64,000 nt of DNA. Origin: Rhizobium sp. CF080 (lineage in GTDB: Bacteria; Pseudomonadota; Alphaproteobacteria; Rhizobiales; Rhizobiaceae). The translations under genes and the position numbers were made by a program. Under the pieces are notes generated by a model that was not told the DNA's origin, searched no databases, and worked only from the letters and a program-made list of their open reading frames with translations. The stretch spans positions 297,921 through 361,920 of the forward strand of contig NZ_AKKC02000005.1 of NCBI RefSeq assembly GCF_000282095.2, given 5' to 3'. The stretch's first letter is position 1; each line of letters begins with the position of its first letter. Below are positions 9,172 to 16,984 of the stretch, piece by piece.

Positions 9172-10256
9172 CAGCAGATCCGATCCAGCAGTGAGGCTCC
9201 GATTTCATCCACGCGTCTGATTTCGCTCGCACCGTTGAGGCGAACCAGCTCCCCCGGCATGCCCCAGACGACGGCGGTCTCCTCGGACTCGGCAATCGTA
9301 TAGCCACCGGCAGCCTTGAGATCAGCCATTGCAGCGGCTCCGTCATTCCCCATGCCGGTCATCAGCACGCCGACGAGCTCGGCTGCCGGCATGTGTTTCA
9401 TCGCCGAGCGCACCATCCGGTCAACGCTCGGATGCCATCGGTAGGTCTGGTCGCTCGGGGCCGCCATCGCCACCAGCGCCCCGGCACGGGCGGAGATGAT
9501 GATATCGGCGTCCCCTTTGGCTATGTAGATATGGCCCGCTTCCAACTTTGTCTGCCGGGTGATCTCACCGACGGTCATGGCGCATATCTTGTTCAGGCGC
9601 CGGGCGAGCGGTCCCGTAAACGAGGCCGGCATGTGCTGCGCCACGACCACCGGCCAGCCAAAGCCGGCCGGCAGATGCGCAAGGACCGCGTCGAGCGCCG
9701 GCGGACCGCCGGTCGATGTCCCGATCAACACGAGGCCGGACTTAGCCGGATCCCGGATCGGCGTCGCCGGAGGACTTCCGCGACCGCGCGATAAGGCTGT
9801 TTGGGGCGGCGGTACTGTCTGCGTCAGACGAACACGTTCGGCGAGCCTGCGGCTACGCCGGATACGTACCGTTGCGGCCATACGAACCTTCTCAACGAGA
9901 CGCGGGGTCAGTTCGTCGATTCCGAGCGAAATCGCACCACCCGGCTTGGCGATAAAATCGACCGCGCCGATCTCCAGCGCCGCCAATGTTTCCTCCGCGC
10001 CTTCTTCTGTCAGCGACGAAACCATGACCACAGGGCACGGATGTTCGAGCATGATGCGATCGAGACAGGCGAGCCCATCCATCAACGGCATATGGATATC
10101 GAGGGTCACGACATCGGGCCGGAAGGTCGAGATAGTCCTCAAGGCCTCGGCGCCATCGCGGGCGAATTCGATTTCAAAGTCCCCCTCAGCCCTGAAAATC
10201 TGGCCCAGAAGTCTCCGCATGAGCGCGGAATCCTCCACGATGAGAAGACGAATCAC
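9171..10256 (-). CDS. cheB: Chemotaxis response regulator / methylesterase CheB
   Basis: A 361-residue protein with an N-terminal receiver (acidic residues in IVEDSA, acceptor Asp in TLDIHMPLMDG, Lys in AKPGG) joined by a linker to the methylesterase domain. Catalytic triad candidates are Ser in IGTSTGGPPAL, His in AQHMP and Asp in GMGNDGA. Phosphorylation by CheA normally activates CheB to remove methyl groups set by CheR. It overlaps the cheW-like gene by 4 bases (ATGA) and cheR by 1 base. Nothing essential appears to be missing. Confidence 0.92.
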   Translation of the reverse strand: MIRLLIVEDSALMRRLLGQIFRAEGDFEIEFARDGAEALRTISTFRPDVVTLDIHMPLMDGLACLDRIMLEHPCPVVMVSSLTEEGAEETLAALEIGAVDFIAKPGGAISLGIDELTPRLVEKVRMAATVRIRRSRRLAERVRLTQTVPPPQTALSRGRGSPPATPIRDPAKSGLVLIGTSTGGPPALDAVLAHLPAGFGWPVVVAQHMPASFTGPLARRLNKICAMTVGEITRQTKLEAGHIYIAKGDADIIISARAGALVAMAAPSDQTYRWHPSVDRMVRSAMKHMPAAELVGVLMTGMGNDGAAAMADLKAAGGYTIAESEETAVVWGMPGELVRLNGASEIRRVDEIGASLLDRIC

Positions 10257-11674
10257 GGACCAGCCACCACGGTCTTTTCTTCGGTCATTTCCGCGACGAC
10301 ATCCCGCTCCGCGCGGCTGAGAAGCTCCTGTGGATCGATCAGCAGGATCATTTGGCCGTCGGATTCGATATGGGCGATGCGGTCGAAGACATCCGTCTGA
10401 TCGGAAGAAAAATCCGGAGCCGCCGACAACGCGGCCGAGGAAACGGCCTTCACTTCCGATACCCCATCCACCACGAAACCGGCCTGCAGGGCTCCGAGCG
10501 TCACGACAATTGCGCGCGCCTTGGCAGTTTGCGCCGAGGCCGGCGTGTCGAAACGGGTGCGCTGATCGATTAGTGGAATGGCCTTGCCGCGAAGATTGAT
10601 GACACCCATCACGAAGCCGGGCGCGCCGGGCATGCGGGTGATCTCACTCGGAACCCGGACGACTTCGTCGACCGATCCGATCGGCAACCCGTAATTCTCG
10701 TCACCAAGCTGGAAGATCAGGAACTGTTCGAACCTGTCTACCCTCTGACGTGTCGCTCCCATCAGTCTCGCTCCTTTACTCTGACCGATCGCCTGAGTGA
10801 CGGCATCATGGCCAAACAGCTTTTCCGGCGCCAGGATGGAGATTAGCAGTCCTCCATCCTCAATCCGGCCGATCGCCACGATCTGCGCATCGCCGCGACC
10901 GCGCTGCAGCACCGCTGGCACCGTATCGATCGCGTCGTCAGGCAGGCGACGAATGACGTCAATGGCCTCCACGACGAGACCCACCAGATTGTCCGCATGC
11001 TCGATGACGATGATGCGGGAACCTTCGCCCGAAGGGCTACAGTCGAAGCCGAGAAGCGATGCAAGCGATACCAGCGGCAGAACAGTGTCACGCATCGGCA
11101 CAAGACCGATCACCGCCGTCGCGGCGTTCGGGATGACCGCGATCTCGCCGGCCAGCGTGGCGACCTCGCGGATATCATCCAGCGGCAAACCATAGAGCTG
11201 GCCCGCGACCCGGAACGACAGCAAAGCGGTGAGTTGGACGCTCGCCCGCACTTCGGCGCCATGATCTGTATGGGCCGTCCGGTCGACCGACGCACGCCTC
11301 GTGAACTTGAATGCCGCATCCAGCAGGGTATTCAACCCGTCGAGGGGTGTCGCCCTGGCATCGGCCGAAAGGCGGAGTACGTCATCGACAAGAAGACCGA
11401 TCGCCCCGCCATGATCGTAGAGGATGATCTTGCCGCCGGTTCGCGCCACATCGCGGCCACCATCCAGGATCTTGCCCATCGACAGGACCGGGACCGGCTT
11501 GCCGCGAAAATTGGCGATACCGGTCAGCGCCGGGGGCCCATGCGGAACCCGGGTGATATGGGGAACTCTCACGACTTCCAGCACAGGGGCCGCATCGATC
11601 TCATGGCTTTGGTCTCCAACCCGAAATACGAGCCGGCGCTCGCCTCCGTCCGCACTAGAGGATGACCTTGCCAT
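10253..11674 (-). CDS. cheW: CheW adaptor with three tandem CheW domains
   Basis: I take ATG at 11674 (473 residues), four bases after the MCP stop and preceded by TGAGG. A longer in-frame extension is a shadow of the MCP coding region. Three CheW units are visible: about 10-140 (LVFRVGDQSHEI, GIANFRGKPVPVL), 150-300 (LLSFRVAGQLYGLPL, GLVPMRDTVLPLV) and 325-460 (FLIFQLGDENYGLPI, GVINLRGKAIPLI). CheW couples CheA to MCPs. Three units in one chain could bridge several receptor and kinase partners and define a distinct array geometry. Single-domain CheW is the norm, so this architecture is unusual. Confidence 0.88.
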   Translation of the reverse strand: MARSSSSADGGERRLVFRVGDQSHEIDAAPVLEVVRVPHITRVPHGPPALTGIANFRGKPVPVLSMGKILDGGRDVARTGGKIILYDHGGAIGLLVDDVLRLSADARATPLDGLNTLLDAAFKFTRRASVDRTAHTDHGAEVRASVQLTALLSFRVAGQLYGLPLDDIREVATLAGEIAVIPNAATAVIGLVPMRDTVLPLVSLASLLGFDCSPSGEGSRIIVIEHADNLVGLVVEAIDVIRRLPDDAIDTVPAVLQRGRGDAQIVAIGRIEDGGLLISILAPEKLFGHDAVTQAIGQSKGARLMGATRQRVDRFEQFLIFQLGDENYGLPIGSVDEVVRVPSEITRMPGAPGFVMGVINLRGKAIPLIDQRTRFDTPASAQTAKARAIVVTLGALQAGFVVDGVSEVKAVSSAALSAAPDFSSDQTDVFDRIAHIESDGQMILLIDPQELLSRAERDVVAEMTEEKTVVAGP

Positions 11675-11678
11675 CGCC

Positions 11679-13616
11679 TCAGTTTCCGGACATTTGGAGT
11701 TCATCTGCCAGCGACGCGATTTCCTCGACAGCAGCGGCCAGATCCTCCGCGCCGCGAGACTGCTGCCGCGCAGCGGTTGCAGCCTGTTCCGAGGCGGCGC
11801 TTGCTTCCTGCGCGACTGAGGCGATCTGCTGCGTCCCCGCCTGGACCTGCTTTGTCGCGACGAGGATAGCCTGCGTGGCATCCAGTATCGACGCGTTGCC
11901 GCCCGCCATCAGGTCCACATCCGCTTCCGCAGCCACAAGGCGGTCAACGATCTGCTTGTTTTTGACGATCTCGGCTTCCGACGCCACGACGATCACTTCG
12001 AGTTCCCGTTGGACGGCCACGATCTGCCGTTGGATCTGCCGGATGATGTCCTTGACACCATCAATGTTCTCGGAGGCATCCTGCGCAAGTTTGCGGATAT
12101 CAGTCGAGACGATCGCAAAACCACGGCCCGCGTCGCCTGCTCTCGCCGCCTCGACGGAGCCGCTGACGGCCAACATGCTGGTCTGGACCGCGACGAGAAC
12201 GATCCGGTCCACCGTCCGCTCGATCTGGAAGCCGATGTCGCCAAGCGTAGTCAGGTCCGCCAATGCGCCCCGCGTTTCGATAAGGGCCTCCGCGACACCG
12301 GTTGCAATCCCGTTCAGACCGGTCTTGTTCCGGGCAAGAAACGTCTTGATTTCCCCGGTACGCCTGCTCGCCTGATCCGCGCTTTCCCGGGTCTGCGAGG
12401 CGCTCCTCTCGATCTGGTTCATCGCCGTGTTGGCCTGCAGGGTTGCCGCGGCCTGAGCTTCGGCACCGCGGCTGATCTGCTCGATCGCGATGAGGATTTC
12501 GCTGGCCGCACCGGAAAGCTCCTGCACGGTCGCGGACAGTTCTTCCGCCGCCGAACTCAGTTCCTCTGTCGCCGTGGCACGGCTGGTCTCATTCATCAGG
12601 TCTTCAGCGAGGACTGCCAGAGCCTGAGCGGTCTGCTGGCTTTCCTCAAGCGCTGCACTTTGCTGCTGAACAGCTCGCTGTGCCTCCGTGGTGGCTGCCG
12701 ATTGCTCCTCTGCTGCCGCAGCGACGGCTTCAGCACCTTTCTGCGCCTCTCGGGTTGCAGCCTCGGCCTCCACCGCAGCGATCAGGACAACCTGACTGTT
12801 CTCCGAGACAGCCGTCAGGCCGGAGCGTATGACATGCAATTCTTCAGACACCGCCCGCGCCGATACTGTCTGTTCCTGCGCCTTTGCCGCCGCTGACTTG
12901 ACGCGGTCGGCAATCCGACGAACGCCATCAATAATCGTTTCTGCATGCTGGCTGACATCGCGCGAGCTTCGTTCAGCGATTTCTGCCAAAGAACGAACCT
13001 CGTCCGCCACGACGGCGAAACCGCGTCCCTCGTCACCAGCGCGCGCCGCCTCGATCGCCGCGTTAAGCGCCAGGAGGTTGGTGCGATCCGAGATATCGGC
13101 GACCGCGACAGTCGTTGCAGCGATACTTTCGGCCTGAGATTGCAATGTGTCGATAACGGCGACGGAAGCGATCTGTCGTAAGGCATTGGCGTCTATAGCC
13201 GAGATCGATGCATCGATCTGCGCGGCAGATTCGAAGACCGACCTTTGAAGTTCCTCAGTGCGCCTGCGAGCAGTTTCGGCTTCGGATCGGGCTTCGGAGA
13301 ACTTGGAAGACAGATGTGTGGTGGCTAAGAGAGACTCGTGCGCGGCGCCTGCCGCTTCCTCAGCCGCACTTGCGATCTGTTCGAGGGCACGACGCAGTTC
13401 TTCGGCCGCCGCCGCAGCTTCAGCTACACCCGATGCAAGCTCTTCGGTCGCGGCTCCGATACGCTCGGCCGCTTTCTGCTGGCGCAACCGGGAGCGGTCC
13501 TGGGATCGGCGTGAGGCTGCTACCTTTTCGTTGACAGTATTTGCGGCGGACACGGCGGTAACCGCCTTGCTTGCCGAAGGTTTTGCCCCAAGTTGGGATG
13601 TCTTCACCAGTGCCAT
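11679..13616 (-). CDS. Soluble methyl-accepting chemotaxis protein with two signalling tips
   Basis: Start chosen at ATG 13616 (645 residues) rather than an upstream TTG. No membrane segment or ligand-binding domain is visible: almost the whole protein is Ala/Glu/Gln-rich coiled coil, so it is cytoplasmic. A first hairpin tip at about 173-215 matches the MCP signature ([20 protein letters not shown], then [12 protein letters not shown]). A second, degenerate tip at about 470-515 repeats it ([32 protein letters not shown]). It heads the CheW-CheB-CheR-CheA run, four bases before cheW, and is the obvious receptor. What it senses is unknown; an internal metabolic or redox state is a guess. Confidence 0.88.
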   Translation of the reverse strand: MALVKTSQLGAKPSASKAVTAVSAANTVNEKVAASRRSQDRSRLRQQKAAERIGAATEELASGVAEAAAAAEELRRALEQIASAAEEAAGAAHESLLATTHLSSKFSEARSEAETARRRTEELQRSVFESAAQIDASISAIDANALRQIASVAVIDTLQSQAESIAATTVAVADISDRTNLLALNAAIEAARAGDEGRGFAVVADEVRSLAEIAERSSRDVSQHAETIIDGVRRIADRVKSAAAKAQEQTVSARAVSEELHVIRSGLTAVSENSQVVLIAAVEAEAATREAQKGAEAVAAAAEEQSAATTEAQRAVQQQSAALEESQQTAQALAVLAEDLMNETSRATATEELSSAAEELSATVQELSGAASEILIAIEQISRGAEAQAAATLQANTAMNQIERSASQTRESADQASRRTGEIKTFLARNKTGLNGIATGVAEALIETRGALADLTTLGDIGFQIERTVDRIVLVAVQTSMLAVSGSVEAARAGDAGRGFAIVSTDIRKLAQDASENIDGVKDIIRQIQRQIVAVQRELEVIVVASEAEIVKNKQIVDRLVAAEADVDLMAGGNASILDATQAILVATKQVQAGTQQIASVAQEASAASEQAATAARQQSRGAEDLAAAVEEIASLADELQMSGN

Positions 13617-13698
13617 AGAATATCCATTGTCGCTGAGCCCGAGGAGCAATCTTCCGCAGCGGGTTGCGGGCTCGCTGGGTCTCCCAATTCATGTGATT

Positions 13699-14106
13699 TT
13701 ATGGCGCAAAGGCCGCCGCAAAGCAAACTTTCCGGCGCCGCCCAATGGTCAGCTTACGGATATGATTGACGATGCGGTCGACTTCATAGGGTTTTGAGAA
13801 AAAAGGGATTTTACCGGGCAGGTCGTTTCTAGGAATTTTGAGGTAGCCCGATGTGAGAAGGATCGCGACCTCGGGACGCGATTGTCGTACAAATTTTGCC
13901 AAATCCAGCCCGTCCATGGAACCGGGCATGTCGATATCTGTGAAAATGGCCTCGATTTCAGGATGACTATTGAGAATTTTGAGAGCGCCGTCCGCGTTGC
14001 CCGCCTCGAACACAACAAAACCTGCGTCCTCCAGATCTTCGACGAGACTCAGCCGTATGAGGCCCTCATCCTCGACGACTAAAATTGAAACAGTCTCAGA
14101 TATCAT
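13699..14106 (-). CDS. Single-domain response regulator
   Basis: A receiver of about 135 residues with start taken at ATG 14106 (MISETVSILVVEDEG). The frame stays open upstream to 14223, but those residues lack receiver features. Acidic residues are in VVEDEG, the acceptor Asp is in IFTDIDMPGSMDG, the Thr/Ser position is in LLTSG and the Lys in FSKPY. No DNA-binding domain follows. The family is close to the FixJ/CpdR-like stand-alone receivers common in rhizobia. It lies 82 bases upstream of the MCP gene in the same direction and may be the first gene of the chemosensory operon, a second CheA target or a phosphate sink. Confidence 0.8.
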   Translation of the reverse strand: MISETVSILVVEDEGLIRLSLVEDLEDAGFVVFEAGNADGALKILNSHPEIEAIFTDIDMPGSMDGLDLAKFVRQSRPEVAILLTSGYLKIPRNDLPGKIPFFSKPYEVDRIVNHIRKLTIGRRRKVCFAAAFAP

Positions 14107-14274
14107 GCTTGGGTTACCCGGATGAACAAGCTCGTTTAAATGCATAACAGGAGGATTGGTTCCGCGGCGCCTGCGGATTGGGCGATAATTGCGAAAGCTA
14201 TTGTCGTAATCTGGCCACGCCATGGATCGTTGCGTCGCTCGGCCCCCTGCGGCGGGTTTACGTTTTTCGTGAGG

Positions 14275-14589
14275 TCACCGTTTCATTCCCCAGACGTAAC
14301 CCACCAGTGCAGCGATGGCGACCGCGGCGAAGGGACGCTCGACGACACGATTTTCAAGTTCCTCGCGGGCCTCCGAGGCGATTGAACGCGCCAGGGTAGG
14401 TACCGGTGCTATTTTTCCGACTGAGGCCCGGATAACCGCGAGCTGCGATTTGAGAGCGTCCAATTCTTCCATCGCCAACGCATCCGCAGAGCCCAGGTCG
14501 CGGTTGCGTTTCACCACTCCGAGGGCCTTGTTGACTTTCGGAGCTTTGGTGCCTGCCGCTGACGGTCCCTTGCGTTCGTTATTAACCAT
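14275..14589 (-). CDS. DUF883 / ElaB-YqjD-like membrane-anchored protein
   Basis: A 104-residue protein. The N-terminus is basic and disordered, the middle is an amphipathic helix (about 38-85, ALKSQLAVIRASVGK... EAREELENRVV), and the end is one hydrophobic segment beginning RPFAAVAIAALVGYVWG. This is the DUF883 (ElaB/YqjD) plan; the E. coli members attach to the inner membrane and bind ribosomes in stationary phase. An EcfG-like promoter lies 27 bases upstream, so it is likely part of the general stress response. It reads away from the glycan locus start and is probably its own transcript. Confidence 0.75.
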   Translation of the reverse strand: MVNNERKGPSAAGTKAPKVNKALGVVKRNRDLGSADALAMEELDALKSQLAVIRASVGKIAPVPTLARSIASEAREELENRVVERPFAAVAIAALVGYVWGMKR

Positions 14590-14615
14590 CGGGTGAAACT
14601 CCTGTGTGAGTAGAG

Positions 14616-14640
14616 AACACGCGATAGCCCTTGCTGTTCC
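14616..14640 (-). promoter_or_regulatory. EcfG-type promoter for the DUF883 gene
   Basis: On the minus strand: GGAAC at 14640-14636, a 16-base spacer, then TGTT at 14619-14616. This matches the alphaproteobacterial EcfG consensus (GGAAC-N16/17-CGTT) except for one -10 base. The coding start is 27 bases downstream. Confidence 0.7.
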
Positions 14641-14707
14641 GGCACAGCTAAAAGAAGTGGGATGGGTCTATCCGACGGAGTGTGAGCTATGCCACCCGTA
14701 TGCCTGA

Positions 14708-16984
14708 TCAATCATGCCGCAGGGGAAGGGGTGCCTGCCGACATGCATTTAATGGCGATAATTCGATCGCAGTTGCCAGGGGTCGATGAGCGGCCCGTCC
14801 TGACATGGTAATGTCTGCGGAAAGCAGCCCATTCTCGCAGGGCCGATCATCGTCCCAACCAGGGTGATTGACCACCGGATAGAGGCAAATTCCCTCCAGC
14901 GGCACACCGGATTGCATTGCAAGCTCCGCTTGGCCGGAAACATATTCGAACCATGAAGCTCTACGCTCAGCTTCGATGCCTGTCTCGGCAATCAGCATGG
15001 GCTTGCCATATCGCGCATAAGTCTCGATCAGAATCTTGCTGAGCGGCTTATACAGCGGATGGCCGATGTCGATCGGCGATCCGCCGTGGATCCATTGGTT
15101 GTTGAAGTAGTAGTTGACGCCGACGATGTCGAGGTAGTGCTCGTCACCTCCAATTTGCGGCCACATCCGACCGGAAATCAGATCCCAGCCCTGGAACTGC
15201 GATTGGCGATGTCCCTCTGCGACACCGTCTTCCCACGGGCGCGACGGATCGGAGATGACGTTGATGACGGGATCGCAATGAACGAAGCGGGCACGCGCAT
15301 CGACCGACAGGATCGCGTCCATGGCGGCGATGGCGGCGCGTGCGAGCTGCACTTTCAACTCGAAGCCGCGGCCGTTGGCAAACGGGTTGAGATAACCGGC
15401 ATCGCCTCCACCCCACGAGAAAAACGAGATCTCGTTGACGGGGCAATAAAAGGGGGTGACATCGCTTTCCTGACGGACAATCCGGGCGCAGGCGGCGGCG
15501 TAGCGGGAAAACCGATCGACGAAACGCGGCGACCAGATGTCGAGATCATCGGGCCATCCATAGTGTAGCAGATCCCAGATGACCTGTGTTTCCGTTTCTT
15601 TCGCGGCATGCAACATCGGCCGGATGCTTGCCCAGTCATATTCGCCTGCCTTGTCGATCAAATGCCAACGGAAGCCGTCGCGGACTGTGCGGATGCCGAA
15701 GTCCGCCAGCTGACGATAGTCCTGTGCGGTATGGCGGTCATGGCCGATCGCGGAAATCAGGTCCAGTCGCCGACCTTCGGGCTCGCCGACCCTTGGCCGC
15801 AGCCGATGGGTCGAGCACTCGAATCCTCCCTGCAGGAAAGACCTGAACAATCCGGTAGGTGCGGCCACTCTCCTCTCACGGAGCACGTCGGTGAATAGCT
15901 GCTCCCACTGCGGCATCACGACTTCGAGGGAATATTTAGCTTCGACCTTTTGCCGCAATGCTGAGCCAAGACCACGCCGGCGGTCCGGATCGGCGATGAG
16001 AAGCAGCATCTGCTCGGCAACAGCCGCGGGCTCGCCATAGGGCACGAACAGGCCCGATATTCCGGCTTCGATCTGCTGCATTGCGCCGTTGTCAGGTGTG
16101 GCAATGACGGGCAGGCAGGCCGCACCTGCTTCCGCGATGACATGCGGCATTCCTTCGCCGTGCGAAAGCCAGACGAAGATATCGAAGGCCGACAAAAGAC
16201 CGGGGACGTCTTCCCGGTCGCCGAGGAACTGGAGCACATTGCAAAGTCCCCGTCTGACCGCCAACGCTTTCAGCTCGCGTGCATATTCCGGCAAGAAGGC
16301 ATCCGGCCCGCCGACGATCACGAAGCGGGCTCGCTTCTCCGCGGCGGTGACCATCGCGGCGGCTTCGATGAAATCTTCTACGTTCTTCTTGGGATCGAGT
16401 CTCCCGATCCAGCCGACCAGGATGTTATCGTCAGCCATACCAAGACGCGCGCGCATCCCGTCCCGCTGCACTGGATCGTAGGCAGAAAGATCGACCATCG
16501 ACGGGATTTCGAGAGCGAACCGTTCGCGCCCCGGCATTCGGGAGGCGGCGGCATCGCGGATCGAGCGGCAGACGCCGACATAGCGGCTGGTGAAATGCTT
16601 GGGTCCTGCCTGCGCTTCCGAGACAAGCCCGCCATGTTCGATAAGTGGCGGGCGAAGATGCAGACGATCTAGCGCCGGATAGATATCGGCGACATTCTGG
16701 CAGGACACAACGATGTCATAACCGGGGATTTTGCTGGCCAGATAGCTGACCGTATCCTCGAATGACAGCTCGTAGGGCGTGGTATCGACGTTCACGCCGA
16801 GCGAACGAAGCTGTTCGTGGGTCTGTTCCGGCATGCCGGGCTTTCTAAAGCAGGCAACGACATTGACGCCGTAGCGCCTTCGGTCCAGGCTCTTGGCCAG
16901 CAACCGCACTTCTGTTTCCTCTCCACCTACGACCAGCCAAGCGAAGACGAACAAGATCTGGATAGGCGCTGGATTCCCGGTCAC
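14708..16984 (-). CDS. Fusion of GT4 glycosyltransferase and clan GH-A glycosidase-like domain
   Basis: A 758-residue two-domain protein. Residues 1-370 form a GT4 glycosyltransferase (FAWLVVGGEE near the N-terminus, VGWIGRLDPKKN, and the EX7E motif at Glu277/Glu285). Residues ~385-745 read as a TIM-barrel glycosidase of clan GH-A: VNE with Glu518 as acid/base, IAETGIE with Glu667 as nucleophile, plus YDIV/GVNYYF-like strands resembling family 1 beta-glucosidases. It overlaps the upstream gene by 4 bases (ATGA) and is the last gene of the glycan operon. One chain that could both add and remove sugars is unusual; the glycosidase half may trim, transglycosylate or only bind the glycan. Confidence 0.8.
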   Translation of the reverse strand: MTGNPAPIQILFVFAWLVVGGEETEVRLLAKSLDRRRYGVNVVACFRKPGMPEQTHEQLRSLGVNVDTTPYELSFEDTVSYLASKIPGYDIVVSCQNVADIYPALDRLHLRPPLIEHGGLVSEAQAGPKHFTSRYVGVCRSIRDAAASRMPGRERFALEIPSMVDLSAYDPVQRDGMRARLGMADDNILVGWIGRLDPKKNVEDFIEAAAMVTAAEKRARFVIVGGPDAFLPEYARELKALAVRRGLCNVLQFLGDREDVPGLLSAFDIFVWLSHGEGMPHVIAEAGAACLPVIATPDNGAMQQIEAGISGLFVPYGEPAAVAEQMLLLIADPDRRRGLGSALRQKVEAKYSLEVVMPQWEQLFTDVLRERRVAAPTGLFRSFLQGGFECSTHRLRPRVGEPEGRRLDLISAIGHDRHTAQDYRQLADFGIRTVRDGFRWHLIDKAGEYDWASIRPMLHAAKETETQVIWDLLHYGWPDDLDIWSPRFVDRFSRYAAACARIVRQESDVTPFYCPVNEISFFSWGGGDAGYLNPFANGRGFELKVQLARAAIAAMDAILSVDARARFVHCDPVINVISDPSRPWEDGVAEGHRQSQFQGWDLISGRMWPQIGGDEHYLDIVGVNYYFNNQWIHGGSPIDIGHPLYKPLSKILIETYARYGKPMLIAETGIEAERRASWFEYVSGQAELAMQSGVPLEGICLYPVVNHPGWDDDRPCENGLLSADITMSGRAAHRPLATAIELSPLNACRQAPLPLRHD

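Noticed and set aside
14137..14160. AGGAGG near 14150 as ribosome-binding site of the lone receiver
   Set aside because: The AGGAGG is on the plus strand, whereas the receiver is on the minus strand; no plus-strand gene there is convincing.
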